A DNA stretch of 64,000 nt from Shiella aurantiaca (lineage in GTDB: Bacteria; Bacteroidota; Bacteroidia; Cytophagales; Cyclobacteriaceae): positions 136,022 through 200,021 of the forward strand of contig JAUHJS010000002.1 in assembly GCA_030412945.1 (NCBI GenBank). Direction: 5' to 3'. This document shows, piece by piece, positions 34,256 through 43,564 of this stretch; within the stretch, counting starts at the first letter, position 1, and every line of letters starts with the position of its first letter. The notes beneath the pieces were generated by a model that worked only from the letters and a program-made list of their open reading frames with translations, did no database searches and was not told where the DNA came from. Both the position numbers and the translations under genes were made by a program.

Positions 34256-34979
34256 GATAAATAATAGCTTGAAAAATACACGAGTAGGAAAGCATGCCGC
34301 ATGCTTTCCTATTTTTGTTCTCGGCCTTTTGTTGCAGTTCGGGCATTTACACGCCCAGCAGAAAGAAGTGGGAGGAGGGCTAGCAGCCCTTAATTATGTG
34401 GGCGATTTGCACGAGCAATATGTTTTTAGGGATAATCGCCCTGCTGCTACGGCTTATTTTCGGTACAATTTTAATCCGGCTTTATCCGTAAAGGTAGGAG
34501 CCACGGCCGGTCGCCTAATCGGTGTTGACCGCTCTACCTACGATGCCCTTTCGGAAGCCCGGGCTACTCGCTTCACCTCTACCTTGGTAGAAGCGGCTGT
34601 TTCGGCTGAATACTACTTTCTTGATGTGGTGAAAGGCTCCTTCCTGAATCGTTTCTCGCCTTATTTTTATGGAGGCGCAGCCATATTCTATTTCTCTAGA
34701 CCCCCGAGCGCCAGCCCTGCACCTTATAGCAATATCCAGCCGGCCCTTCCTTTTGGTTTAGGTTTTAAATATACCTTTTCTAAAAAATGGACGGTACTTT
34801 TTGAAACAGGCGCCCGCAAGCTATTCTTTGACTATCTCGATGGTATATCGGATGGCGATGTGTCGCAAAAAAACTTTCAGTATGGCAACCCCAACGACAC
34901 CGATTGGTATTTTAACACCAATCTCACGCTGAGCTATACCTTCTATTCGGTGAATTGTGCGCGTGTACCTGCCAGATAG
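34239..34979 (+). CDS. Second DUF6089-type outer-membrane protein
   Basis: The protein has 246 residues from the ATG at 34239; a TTG at 34269 is a plausible alternative that still yields a signal peptide (KNTRVGKHAACFPIFVLGLL to HAQ). The mature part (GGGLAALNYVGDLHEQY, FRYNFNPALSVKVG) is clearly related to the preceding gene but lacks about 120 residues of insertions. A strong hairpin with a T-run (34286-34316) lies inside the signal-peptide coding region, which may limit read-through from the upstream gene. Beta-barrel fold is inferred. Confidence 0.75.
   Translation: MLSLDKINNSLKNTRVGKHAACFPIFVLGLLLQFGHLHAQQKEVGGGLAALNYVGDLHEQYVFRDNRPAATAYFRYNFNPALSVKVGATAGRLIGVDRSTYDALSEARATRFTSTLVEAAVSAEYYFLDVVKGSFLNRFSPYFYGGAAIFYFSRPPSASPAPYSNIQPALPFGLGFKYTFSKKWTVLFETGARKLFFDYLDGISDGDVSQKNFQYGNPNDTDWYFNTNLTLSYTFYSVNCARVPAR
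34286..34316 (+). terminator. Terminator-like hairpin inside the second DUF6089 gene
   Basis: AGGAAAGCATGC (34286-34297) and GCATGCTTTCCT (34299-34310) are perfect 12-base complements with a single central base, followed by ATTTTT. It lies 31 bases past the stop of the first DUF6089 gene and looks like its terminator, yet it is within the next coding frame. Confidence 0.7.
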
Positions 34980-35057
34980 TCGCCTTAATTGGTGAATCCA
35001 TTTAAAAAGAAAAATCAATTTTGTAGATTGCGCCCTGTTTAGCTGAAAGAAGCTGCG

Positions 35058-35798
35058 ATGAAGGAAAATATTGACCCGAATAATTTACCACAGCACATAG
35101 CCGTTATCATGGATGGCAACGGCAGATGGGCCAAAAAGCAAGGCGCTATTAATCGCCTGTTTGGGCACACCAATGCTATTAAAGCCGTGCGCGAAGTAAC
35201 CGAGGGCTGTGCCGAATTGGGGGTTAAGTTTTTGACCTTGTACGCATTTTCTACAGAAAACTGGTCGCGGCCTCAGGAAGAGGTGAACGGACTGATGGAG
35301 TTGCTGGTGGCCACCATTCGTAAGGAAATTAAAACCTTGCACGATAATAATGTGCGCCTAAGCGCTATCGGTGATTTGCACACTCTGCCTGTCAATTGTC
35401 AGAAGGAACTGCAAGAAGCCATACAAGAAACCAGCGTGAATACAGGCCTTACTTTGGTGCTGGCATTGAGCTACAGTGGCCGCTCAGAGATTACTCAGGC
35501 TATTAAAAAAATAGCCTCCGAGGTACAAAGCGGAAAGCTTGCTCCGGATGCAATCAATGAGGCTTTAGTGGCATCTTATATGCAAACCGTAGGCATGCCC
35601 GACCCCGAACTGCTGATTCGAACAAGCGGAGAGCTGCGGATTAGCAATTTTCTGTTATGGCAAATTGCCTATACCGAAATTTTTATCACGGAAGTGCTTT
35701 GGCCCGATTTTCGAAAAAAAGACTTGATAGAAGCCATTCAGGCCTATCAAAAGAGAGAACGTAGATTTGGTAAAATCAGCGAACAATTGAAGAATTAG
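35058..35798 (+). CDS. uppS: Isoprenyl transferase (undecaprenyl diphosphate synthase)
   Basis: The protein has 246 residues. The catalytic Asp19 lies in AVIMDGNGRWAKKQG; FSTENWSRP and the late RTSGELRISNFLLWQ are the other signature stretches. It adds cis-isoprene units to make the C55 carrier for peptidoglycan and O-antigen. It sits seven bases before bamA, a frequent pairing in this phylum. Confidence 0.97.
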   Translation: MKENIDPNNLPQHIAVIMDGNGRWAKKQGAINRLFGHTNAIKAVREVTEGCAELGVKFLTLYAFSTENWSRPQEEVNGLMELLVATIRKEIKTLHDNNVRLSAIGDLHTLPVNCQKELQEAIQETSVNTGLTLVLALSYSGRSEITQAIKKIASEVQSGKLAPDAINEALVASYMQTVGMPDPELLIRTSGELRISNFLLWQIAYTEIFITEVLWPDFRKKDLIEAIQAYQKRERRFGKISEQLKN

Positions 35799-35805
35799 AC
35801 ATTAC

Positions 35806-38508
35806 ATGAGATATATAGTATTACTTCTGCTTTTTATTAATGTTTCCGCTGCCTATTCACAAGTAGGTTTTAGGCGTAATAACCGAGCTGCCGCTACCCC
35901 CGAATTGAGCTATTCTTCTCCGCGCGAATTGGAAATAGCCGAAATCAAGGTGGAAGGTTCAGAGTTTTTAGATGCTAATGCCCTTATTTCCATTACCGGA
36001 TTGAAAGTTGGCGATGTAATTAAAGTACCGGGCGATGCCATCAGTGGTGCTATCAAAAAGTTGTGGCAACAAGGCATTATTGGCAATGTGTCGATCCAAA
36101 TTTCGAAAATTGAAGAAGGAAAGGTGTTTTTGGTTATTCAATTGACCGAGCGCCCTCGACTTACCCGTTTTAATTTTGCTGGGGTGAATAAGTCGCAGGA
36201 GTCGGAATTGAACGATAAAATCAAGCTCATTAAAGGACGGGTACTGACCGATGCCGTCTTGAAAAATACTGAAATCAATGTAAAGAAATACTTTGTAGAC
36301 AAAGGCTTTTTGAATACGGAGGTAAAAATCACCCAGGCCAAAGATACCCTCATTTCAAATGGGGTGCAGCTCACCATCAAGGTGAATAAAAATGCCAAGG
36401 TGAAAATCAATAAAATTGTGTTTGAGGGCAACGACAATGTGAAAGATGCCACACTCAAGCGCAAAATGAAAAATACCCATGAGCATGCCCGATTCAATAT
36501 CATTGAAGATATGCTCAAGCATGTGGTATACAGCTCGCCTTCGCAATGGCTCTACAGCCTTTCTCACCGCGACACGGTGCCCTTCAAAGCCGCTAAAGAA
36601 TACATCAACGACCACGTAAAACTGAATGTGTTCAATACTTCAAAGCTTATTAAAGCTGATTTTGAAGAAGATAAAGAGTCGCTGATTACCTATTATAATG
36701 CCAAAGGGTTTAGAGATGCCGAGATTGTTTCGGATACCTTTTATCGTCACGATAACCGCACCATCGACATCAAACTCACTATAAACGAAGGTAGAAAGTA
36801 TTACTTCCGAGATATTATCTGGAGTGGTAATTATGTGTATACCGATGCTGTACTCGACCGCATCCTCGATGTGAAAAAGGGTGATGTGTACGACATGGAG
36901 ATGATTAACAAAAAGCTGAACTACAATCCGCAAGGAGCTGACATTAGCTCTTTGTATATGGATGACGGCTATTTGTTCTTTACTATCAATCCGGTAGAAG
37001 TGCGCGTAGAAGGCGACTCAATTGATGTGGAGATGCGTATTTTCGAAGGTAAGCAGGCTACTATCAACAAGCTGATTGTGAAAGGGAACGACCGCACCAG
37101 CGACCACGTGATTTTGCGTGAAATCCGCACCCTGCCAGGACAAAAGTTCAATCGTTCAGAACTCATCCGTACTCAGCAGCAACTATCGCAGCTGGGTTAT
37201 TTCGATCCTGAAAAAATTGGTCTTAACCCTATTCCTAACTTTGCTAATTCTACAGTAGATATTGAGTTTACTTTGGAAGAGCGTTCATCGGATAAAATTG
37301 AGCTTTCCGGTGGATGGGGTGGTTTTATCGGCTTTATTGGTACTGTGGGGCTTGTGTTCAATAACTTCTCTACCAAAAACCTGTTCAATCTTGACAAATG
37401 GCGTCCGCTACCCGTGGGTGATGGACAGCAGTTTTCTATCCGCGCGCAGGCCAGTGGTGTGCAGTTCCAAAACTATTCGGTAGGCTTTGTAGAGCCGTGG
37501 CTAGGTGGTAAAAAACCTAATTCATTCTCTATTAATTTTAACCACAGCATTCAACGTTACCTAGATTTCCGTACGCGTGATGTCAATGGTGCTTTGCGTG
37601 TAACAGGGGTATCAATGGGACTAGGCCGCAGATTGGAATGGCCGGATAACTATTTTGTGCAAAGCAATTCCATCAACTATCAATATTATTACCTCGATCT
37701 TCCGGTCAATTCCGGCTCTGATTTTGGATTTAATAATGGAGAGGCTAACAACATCAACTTCAATAACACCATTTCCCGAAACAGTGTCGATAACCCACTG
37801 TACCCTCGTGGTGGTTCTTCTTTGTCCTTGAGTACTACCTTTACACCTCCTTATTCGCTTTTTAATAAGTTGGATTATAACAACGCCAGCAATGCGGAGA
37901 AATTCAAGTGGGTGGAATACCACAAGTGGATGTTCGATGCCAGCTATTTCGTTAAGGTGTTTGACGACCTAGTTCTGAATGCCCGTGCGCACTTTGGCTT
38001 TTTGGGTGGCTATTCACAGGAGGCCGGAATCGGTCCTTTCGAACGCTTTACCTTAGGTGGATCCGGTTTGGCGGGTCAACAATCAGGTTTCTTATTGGGT
38101 GCCGATATCATTGCATTAAGAGGATATCAGGATAATTCATTGCGACCTATTGAGACGGTATTGAGCAGAGAAACCGATGCAAATGGACAGACCACCATTT
38201 CACCACGTAATATTTCAGGCGGAACCATCTTCAATAAATTTGTGATGGAGTTGCGCTACCCCGTTTCGCTCAATCCATCGGCTACTATCTTCTTACTTAC
38301 CTTTGCCGAAGCAGGAAATACCTGGAACAATTATGCGGAATTTAACCCTTATGAGTTAAAACGCTCTGCTGGAGTAGGTGCCCGGATTTTCATGCCAGCC
38401 TTCGGACTTATCGGTCTGGATTGGGGCTATGGCTTCGATCGCGCGCCTAACGGAACTGGCAGAAGTGGCCCGCAATTCCACTTTACCATCGGACAACAAA
38501 TTCGATAA
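35806..38508 (+). CDS. bamA: Outer-membrane protein assembly factor BamA
   Basis: The protein has 900 residues with a signal peptide (MRYIVLLLLFINVSAAYSQ). About five POTRA repeats lie between 40 and 480 (for example IAEIKVEGSEFLDANALI and INKLIVKGNDRTSDHVILREI, given in part), then a 16-strand Omp85 barrel with LGGSGLAGQ and the end strand GPQFHFTIGQQIR. It inserts beta-barrel proteins into the outer membrane. The longer-than-E. coli length (810) is usual in Bacteroidota. The two ompH chaperone genes follow. Confidence 0.95.
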   Translation: MRYIVLLLLFINVSAAYSQVGFRRNNRAAATPELSYSSPRELEIAEIKVEGSEFLDANALISITGLKVGDVIKVPGDAISGAIKKLWQQGIIGNVSIQISKIEEGKVFLVIQLTERPRLTRFNFAGVNKSQESELNDKIKLIKGRVLTDAVLKNTEINVKKYFVDKGFLNTEVKITQAKDTLISNGVQLTIKVNKNAKVKINKIVFEGNDNVKDATLKRKMKNTHEHARFNIIEDMLKHVVYSSPSQWLYSLSHRDTVPFKAAKEYINDHVKLNVFNTSKLIKADFEEDKESLITYYNAKGFRDAEIVSDTFYRHDNRTIDIKLTINEGRKYYFRDIIWSGNYVYTDAVLDRILDVKKGDVYDMEMINKKLNYNPQGADISSLYMDDGYLFFTINPVEVRVEGDSIDVEMRIFEGKQATINKLIVKGNDRTSDHVILREIRTLPGQKFNRSELIRTQQQLSQLGYFDPEKIGLNPIPNFANSTVDIEFTLEERSSDKIELSGGWGGFIGFIGTVGLVFNNFSTKNLFNLDKWRPLPVGDGQQFSIRAQASGVQFQNYSVGFVEPWLGGKKPNSFSINFNHSIQRYLDFRTRDVNGALRVTGVSMGLGRRLEWPDNYFVQSNSINYQYYYLDLPVNSGSDFGFNNGEANNINFNNTISRNSVDNPLYPRGGSSLSLSTTFTPPYSLFNKLDYNNASNAEKFKWVEYHKWMFDASYFVKVFDDLVLNARAHFGFLGGYSQEAGIGPFERFTLGGSGLAGQQSGFLLGADIIALRGYQDNSLRPIETVLSRETDANGQTTISPRNISGGTIFNKFVMELRYPVSLNPSATIFLLTFAEAGNTWNNYAEFNPYELKRSAGVGARIFMPAFGLIGLDWGYGFDRAPNGTGRSGPQFHFTIGQQIR

Positions 38509-38510
38509 AT

Positions 38511-39050
38511 ATGATTTGGCGCAAAGTTTGCTTAGTGATAGCTACTATAGGCCTTAGTGCCTTGGGGGCGTTTAGCCAAAAGTTCGGCTATGTAGATACC
38601 GAGTACATCTTAAGCCGAGTTCCTGAGTATAAAGTTGCTCAAAGTGAAATTGAGGCATTATCTTTGAAGTGGCAGGAGGAGATTCAACAGAAGTACAAGG
38701 AAATAGAAGCCGAATACAATACGCTTCAAGCTGAAGAAGTACTGCTGACAAAAGAAATGAAAGATGAGCGTCTGGCCGCTATCCGCAAGATGGAGGAAGA
38801 CGTAAAGGAATACCATAAAAAGGTGTTTGGTTTTGAGGGTTTGTTTTTCTTGAAAAAGAAAGAGTTGATTAACCCCATTCAAGACAAAATATTTGCGGCC
38901 GTAGAGAAAGTGGCTAAAAAGAACCGACTGCAAATTGTGTTTGATAAGTCGGGCGAACTAGTGATGATATATACCGACCCCGTGCATGACTATACGGATT
39001 TCGTATTGGAAGAACTGGGCTTAGGAGATGAAAACGATACAATTAAATAA
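38511..39050 (+). CDS. OmpH/Skp-family periplasmic chaperone, first copy
   Basis: The protein has 179 residues with a signal peptide ending near GAFSQ. FGYVDTEYILSRVPEYKVAQSE, seen here in part, opens a long charged coiled coil (about 35-110), then a short beta end (LQIVFDKSGELVMIYTD). This is the Skp/OmpH pattern: trimeric prongs that hold unfolded outer-membrane proteins. It begins two bases after bamA and precedes a second copy. Confidence 0.9.
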   Translation: MIWRKVCLVIATIGLSALGAFSQKFGYVDTEYILSRVPEYKVAQSEIEALSLKWQEEIQQKYKEIEAEYNTLQAEEVLLTKEMKDERLAAIRKMEEDVKEYHKKVFGFEGLFFLKKKELINPIQDKIFAAVEKVAKKNRLQIVFDKSGELVMIYTDPVHDYTDFVLEELGLGDENDTIK

Positions 39051-39071
39051 ACTGTTAAACATAGAACAATC

Positions 39072-39608
39072 ATGAGAAAATCAATTGCCATACTTACGCT
39101 TATTGTAGCTAGCTTAAGTTTTGCTCAGGCACAAAATGCTACCCTTAAAATCGGCTATACCAATATTGACTATATCTTGTCGATGATGCCCGAATCAAAG
39201 CAAATTGAGGCCGATTACACGGCTTATGAAAAACAACTTACCAATCAGTTGCAAGCCAAAGTACAGGATTTTCAAACCAAAGGTGCTGAATATCAGCAGA
39301 ATTATGATAAAATGATTCCTGAGGTTCGTGCCGATAAAGAAAACGAATTACGTAATCTTCAAACTAGCATTGAGAAATTCCAGCGCGATGCCGATGCTTC
39401 TTTGCAGAAGAAAAGAGCCGACTTATTGAACCCGGCTTATGAGAAAATCCAATTGGCGATTGATGATGTGGCCAAAGAGAACGGATTCACGCACGTTTTC
39501 AGCTCTGACATTGGCGGTATGCCCGTATTGTTGTACGCTGCCGATAGCGATGACATCTCCGACCTTGTCTTGAAAAAATTAGGTGTTACGGTTCCGACCG
39601 GAAACTAA
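39072..39608 (+). CDS. OmpH/Skp-family periplasmic chaperone, second copy
   Basis: The protein has 178 residues with a signal peptide ending near SFAQAQ. IGYTNIDYILSMMPESK is followed by a coiled coil to about residue 125 and a beta end. It is a diverged paralogue of the gene 21 bases upstream and presumably has the same role with different clients. A terminator follows at 39621. Confidence 0.9.
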   Translation: MRKSIAILTLIVASLSFAQAQNATLKIGYTNIDYILSMMPESKQIEADYTAYEKQLTNQLQAKVQDFQTKGAEYQQNYDKMIPEVRADKENELRNLQTSIEKFQRDADASLQKKRADLLNPAYEKIQLAIDDVAKENGFTHVFSSDIGGMPVLLYAADSDDISDLVLKKLGVTVPTGN

Positions 39609-39620
39609 AACCAACAGGAG

Positions 39621-39647
39621 CCCTCACTACACAGTGAGGGTTTTTTT
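39621..39647 (+). terminator. Terminator of the uppS-bamA-ompH operon
   Basis: CCCTCACT (39621-39628) and AGTGAGGG (39633-39640) pair around ACAC, then seven T to 39647. The next gene's ATG begins at 39648, directly at the end of the T-run, so ldcA must be read from a promoter upstream of or within the hairpin, or from read-through. Confidence 0.88.
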
Positions 39648-40556
39648 ATGATTCAGCCAAAACTCTTACAAGCGGGCGATACTGTGGCCATTGTTTCGCC
39701 AGCCAAGTTTATTCCACAAGATAGCCTGCTGTCTGCTGTTCAGATTCTCCAATCCTGGGGATTGCAGGTGCGGATTGGCTTAAGTGTGTATCAGCGTCAT
39801 TTTCAGATGGCCGGAACGGATGCCCAGCGATTGGCCGATTTGCAAGAGGCCATGGATGATCCGAAAGTAAAGGCCATCTTCTGTTCCCGTGGAGGCTATG
39901 GCTCAGGCCGTTTGCTGGATGCCTTGCAAACAAAGTATTTGTTGGCGAATCCCAAATGGCTTATAGGCTTTAGCGATATCACCTTTCTTCATGCATTTTG
40001 GCATGCGCACAAGGTGATGAGTATACATGCTACCATGCCTTTGCTTATGAATCCTACAGCTCCAGAAGCTACCATTCAAGGACTAAAAGAAGTACTCTTC
40101 ACCGGAAACGCCAATCATCAATGGGCAAACAGTGCATCTAACCGATTGGGAAGTGCACAGGGTGTTCTTTGGGGCGGAAATCTGTCTATTATCTCCCATC
40201 TTTTGGGAACACCCTATCAGCCTGATTTTGAGAATATCATCTTATTTATTGAAGAAGTATCCGAATACAAATACCGTATCGATCGGCTGATGGTACACTT
40301 AAAGATGGCGGGCGTTCTAGCACGTATCAAGGGTTTAGTAGTAGGTCAGTTTACGGATACAAAAGATAATCCGCAAGTTTTTGGCGCGAGCGTGGAGGAA
40401 ATTATTCAGGAGCATTGTGCTTCATATGCCTTTCCTATCGCTTTTGGCTTTGAGGCGGGTCATGAGGCACTTCATCTGCCTTTAGTTTTTGGAAAGTCGT
40501 GCAATTTAGAAGTGAGTAGTACCCAATCTTCTCTAAAATACGAGTCCAGCCGCTAA
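39648..40556 (+). CDS. ldcA: LD-carboxypeptidase (S66 family)
   Basis: The protein has 302 residues. The nucleophile Ser109 is in WLIGFSDIT; the Glu lies in FIEEVSEYKYRIDRLM; the late His is in FGFEAGHEALHLPL. CSRGGYGSGRLL is the conserved loop before the nucleophile. It removes the terminal D-Ala from murein tetrapeptides during recycling. No signal peptide is seen, so it is cytoplasmic. Its 3' end overlaps the convergent chrA gene by 24 bases. Confidence 0.93.
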   Translation: MIQPKLLQAGDTVAIVSPAKFIPQDSLLSAVQILQSWGLQVRIGLSVYQRHFQMAGTDAQRLADLQEAMDDPKVKAIFCSRGGYGSGRLLDALQTKYLLANPKWLIGFSDITFLHAFWHAHKVMSIHATMPLLMNPTAPEATIQGLKEVLFTGNANHQWANSASNRLGSAQGVLWGGNLSIISHLLGTPYQPDFENIILFIEEVSEYKYRIDRLMVHLKMAGVLARIKGLVVGQFTDTKDNPQVFGASVEEIIQEHCASYAFPIAFGFEAGHEALHLPLVFGKSCNLEVSSTQSSLKYESSR

Positions 40557-41711
40557 TCCGCCCACAATAATAAATGGAGGAGGAATTTTAGTGGCTGTGA
40601 GCAACAAAAAAGTGCCTACGGTAAAGCCTACGTTCATGGGGTTTTGTTCCAAAGGCATGTACAAAAGCAAGGCCGCGGCTATTACCATGCCGGAGCTGGC
40701 TGCGCTGATTCCTTCCAATGAAGCCCGCACAATCCGAAATTTTTTGAGATCGTTCCAAAATCGGCTGACGAAGAATATCAAAAAAGTACCGGGCAAGAAA
40801 ATGCCCATAGAAGCCAGAAAAGCTCCGGTAATCTCTCCCCAGATGCCATATTCGCGCATGCTTAGCGCCCCAATGTATGCAGAGAAGGAAAACACCGGGC
40901 CGGGAATGGCTTGTACCAAAGCAAATCCTGAAAGAAATTCTTCGGAACTTAAGTAATGCTTAAAGTTTACGAACTCGGTATACATCAGTGGAATAAGCAC
41001 TTGTCCGCCTCCAAAAATTAAGCTGCCGTTTCGGTAAAAGTTCTCAAATAAGCGTACGGGTAAAGAGCGGGTTATACCACCCAGAATAGCAATACCTATA
41101 AATACTCCTGCCCACATAAAGAAATTGAACCAAGTGATTTTGATTTTCTCTTTTTCTTCTACAATGGGCTGTTGGTTGTATTTGGAGGCGGTAATAAGCC
41201 CTGCTGCCAGTAAAAGTATGGGATACAGATAAGGCGAATTGAAGGTGAATGAAAGTATAGAGGAAATAATGACGATAACCAAGGCCATTTTGGTCCTTAC
41301 TACCTTCATACTGATACTATAGGCCGCATAGGCAATAAAGCCTACGGCCATGGGCTGGATAAAGCGGGTAAACGCCAATGAAATGCTTTTTTCCTGCAGG
41401 TTACTAATACCCACAGCTGCGAAGGTCATAATGCTTACTGCAGGAAGAATCCAAACCAAAAGGGTGAGATAGGCCAAAGGTGGCCCACCAATTTTGAAAC
41501 CTACTGCGGTGATGGTCTGCGTACTGGTCGGCCCGGGAAGAATGCTGCAAAGGGCATTGAGTTCGATAAGTTCTTCTTCTGTGAGATAAGCTCTTTTTTT
41601 TACGAGTTTGTCAAAAAAGAGAGCAAAATGTGCTTGCGGCCCTCCAAAGCAAATAAGGGTGAGCGCAAGCACATCGCGGAGAAAAATGTAGTATCGGATA
41701 CTCTTAACCAC
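40533..41711 (-). CDS. chrA: Chromate transporter (ChrA family)
   Basis: The protein has 392 residues, a long-chain form with two CHR domains. The first opens with LALTLICFGGPQAHFALFF and contains LPGPTSTQ; the second has SLIFGGGQVLIPLMYTEF and the matching PGPVFSFSAYIG. About ten to twelve helices are expected. Family members expel chromate, but the physiological anion here is not known. It follows the oxygenase gene by four bases on the same strand. Confidence 0.9.
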   Translation of the reverse strand: MVKSIRYYIFLRDVLALTLICFGGPQAHFALFFDKLVKKRAYLTEEELIELNALCSILPGPTSTQTITAVGFKIGGPPLAYLTLLVWILPAVSIMTFAAVGISNLQEKSISLAFTRFIQPMAVGFIAYAAYSISMKVVRTKMALVIVIISSILSFTFNSPYLYPILLLAAGLITASKYNQQPIVEEKEKIKITWFNFFMWAGVFIGIAILGGITRSLPVRLFENFYRNGSLIFGGGQVLIPLMYTEFVNFKHYLSSEEFLSGFALVQAIPGPVFSFSAYIGALSMREYGIWGEITGAFLASMGIFLPGTFLIFFVSRFWNDLKKFRIVRASLEGISAASSGMVIAAALLLYMPLEQNPMNVGFTVGTFLLLTATKIPPPFIIVGGLAAGLVF

Positions 41712-41715
41712 CCGA

Positions 41716-42690
41716 TTATTTTTTCTTTAATCCAATTTCGGCTAAGCGTTGATTAAGGAATTCGCCCGCAGTGATATCCTCGAATCTCTTAGGATTCTCT
41801 GCATCGATGCAGTTCGGTAAACAGCTTAAGTCCATTTCTGAACGTGGATGCATAAAGAAAGGAATCGAATAGCGAGAGGTATGCATCAATTCACGGGGAG
41901 GGTTAACCACTCGGTGAATGGTTGATTTCAATTTGTCGTTGGTCAATCGGGCCAGCATATCGCCCACGTTTACCACAATCTGGTCAGGAAGAGCGGTAAT
42001 AGGAATCCACTTGCCATCTCTGCGTAGCACCTGAAGTCCATCGGCACTGGCGCCCATCAAAAGCGTAATAAGATTGATGTCACCATGTTCGGCTGCACGT
42101 ACCGCATCGGCCGGAATTTCATCCGGATTGTCGATAGGGAAATAGTGAATAGCGCGCAAAATGCTATTGCCGTTTTTCACCTTCGCATCGAAATAGTTTT
42201 CATCCAGCCCTAAGTACAAAGCAATAGCACGCAGCATATTTACTCCGGCTTTTTCTAAGGTACGATAAGCCTCTAAGCCTACTTCGCGGAAAGCAGGAAG
42301 TGCTTCAGGCCATACATTTTCTGGATATTCTTCTTTAATAGGGTCGTTTTCAGTGATTTCTTGGCCCACATGGAAGAATTCTTTTAAATCGCCTGTGTTG
42401 CGGCCTTTGGCATGCTCTTTTCCTTTGCCGGTATAGCCACGCTGATATCCGTTGTCGGGGCGTTCGTCTTTGGCTTTTTCCGAATCGGGCAAGCTAAAGT
42501 ATTCTTTAATACTGCTGTATAGCTTTTGGGTAAGCTCATCCGAAAGACCGTGGTTTTTGATGGCCACAAAGCCGATGGCATTATAAGCAGCTCCTAAATC
42601 GGCCACAAACTGTTTCTTCTTTTCGGGATTCCCACTGGTAAAGTCGGCTAAATCAAGTGACGGAATAGAATCGTATAACTTAGTGCTCAT
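41716..42690 (-). CDS. 2-oxoglutarate/Fe(II)-dependent oxygenase, isopenicillin-N-synthase family
   Basis: The protein has 324 residues from the ATG at 42690 (MSTKLYDSIPSLDLADF); nine further codons upstream are not family-like. The N-terminal DIOX_N part spans about 10-130. The iron ligands are His202, Asp204 (EHGDINLITLL) and His259 (TIHRVVNP), with Arg273 and Ser275 (RYSIPFF) binding 2-oxoglutarate. Bacterial members are varied and the substrate cannot be told. Co-transcription with chrA is likely. Confidence 0.88.
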   Translation of the reverse strand: MSTKLYDSIPSLDLADFTSGNPEKKKQFVADLGAAYNAIGFVAIKNHGLSDELTQKLYSSIKEYFSLPDSEKAKDERPDNGYQRGYTGKGKEHAKGRNTGDLKEFFHVGQEITENDPIKEEYPENVWPEALPAFREVGLEAYRTLEKAGVNMLRAIALYLGLDENYFDAKVKNGNSILRAIHYFPIDNPDEIPADAVRAAEHGDINLITLLMGASADGLQVLRRDGKWIPITALPDQIVVNVGDMLARLTNDKLKSTIHRVVNPPRELMHTSRYSIPFFMHPRSEMDLSCLPNCIDAENPKRFEDITAGEFLNQRLAEIGLKKK

Positions 42691-42714
42691 ATTTTGGGTT
42701 ATATTTATGAATAA

Positions 42715-42722
42715 CAAACTTA
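42715..42722 (-). promoter_or_regulatory. Bacteroidota-type -7 element for the oxygenase-chrA operon
   Basis: On the minus strand TAAGTTTG (42722 to 42715) fits TAnnTTTG and lies 25 bases before the ATG at 42690. A TTG 16 bases further up is a possible but closely spaced -33 box. Confidence 0.35.
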
Positions 42723-42773
42723 ATATATAAATTTAGTACAAGATTGATTTATACCACGTAAAACTTTTTTATC

Positions 42774-43562
42774 ATGAAATATTTTGTAAAATACACAGTA
42801 TTAGTTGGATTATCATCACTTTTGTTTGCCTGCGGGGCTTCTGAAAAAAAGGCGGAAGAGGAGAAATCCAATTCTGATTCTACGGCCATCAGTCTGGTGG
42901 CGGTTACAGAAAGTTCGCAGTTCCCCGATGCCCAGCTAGAACTGATGGGACCTGGTGAAGGCGAACGCCTAGCTGCCGGAAAATATAATTTCCAGTTTGA
43001 GGTAAAAAACTATGAGTTAACCGCCCAAACTTTGGACAAAGATGTACGCCAATGTGCCAATAGTGCGCAAGGTCAGCATATCCATTTCTTGTTGAACAAT
43101 TCACCTTATACCGCACTTTACGCGCCTAATAACGAGGTGGAGCTTACCGATGGTCACTATGTGTTGCTTTCTTTCCTTAGCCGCTCGTATCATGAGAGTT
43201 TGAAGCAATACGGTGCTTATGTATTACGCCAGTTTACTGTAGGCGATGCCCCGGCTGATACGGTGGACTTAACAGCTCCGCATATGTTCTACAGCCGCCC
43301 TAAGGGAGAATACAAAGGAGCTGATGTGAAGAATTTGATGCTGGATTTCTACTTGGTAAATACTGAACTAAGTGCCGATGGCAACAAGGTAAAAGCCGTG
43401 ATTGATGGACAAGAATTTTTACTGGATAAGTGGCTACCTTATACCATCGAAGGATTGGGTATGGGTACGCACACGGTGAAACTTACCTTGGTGGATAATG
43501 CAGGAAATACGATTCCGGGACCTTTCAATGAAGTAGAAAGAACTTTCACCCTAAGCGAGTAA
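42774..43562 (+). CDS. Lipoprotein of unknown function
   Basis: The protein has 262 residues with a lipoprotein signal and lipobox LFAC, lipidated Cys20. A short Lys/Glu/Ser linker follows. The body looks like two immunoglobulin-like halves (QLELMGPGEGERLAAGKYNF and later GMGTHTVKLTLVDNAGN), with a QHIHFLLNN stretch holding two His that could bind metal. No family name is certain. It is divergent from the oxygenase gene and convergent with recO. Confidence 0.7.
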   Translation: MKYFVKYTVLVGLSSLLFACGASEKKAEEEKSNSDSTAISLVAVTESSQFPDAQLELMGPGEGERLAAGKYNFQFEVKNYELTAQTLDKDVRQCANSAQGQHIHFLLNNSPYTALYAPNNEVELTDGHYVLLSFLSRSYHESLKQYGAYVLRQFTVGDAPADTVDLTAPHMFYSRPKGEYKGADVKNLMLDFYLVNTELSADGNKVKAVIDGQEFLLDKWLPYTIEGLGMGTHTVKLTLVDNAGNTIPGPFNEVERTFTLSE

Positions 43563-43564
43563 GC

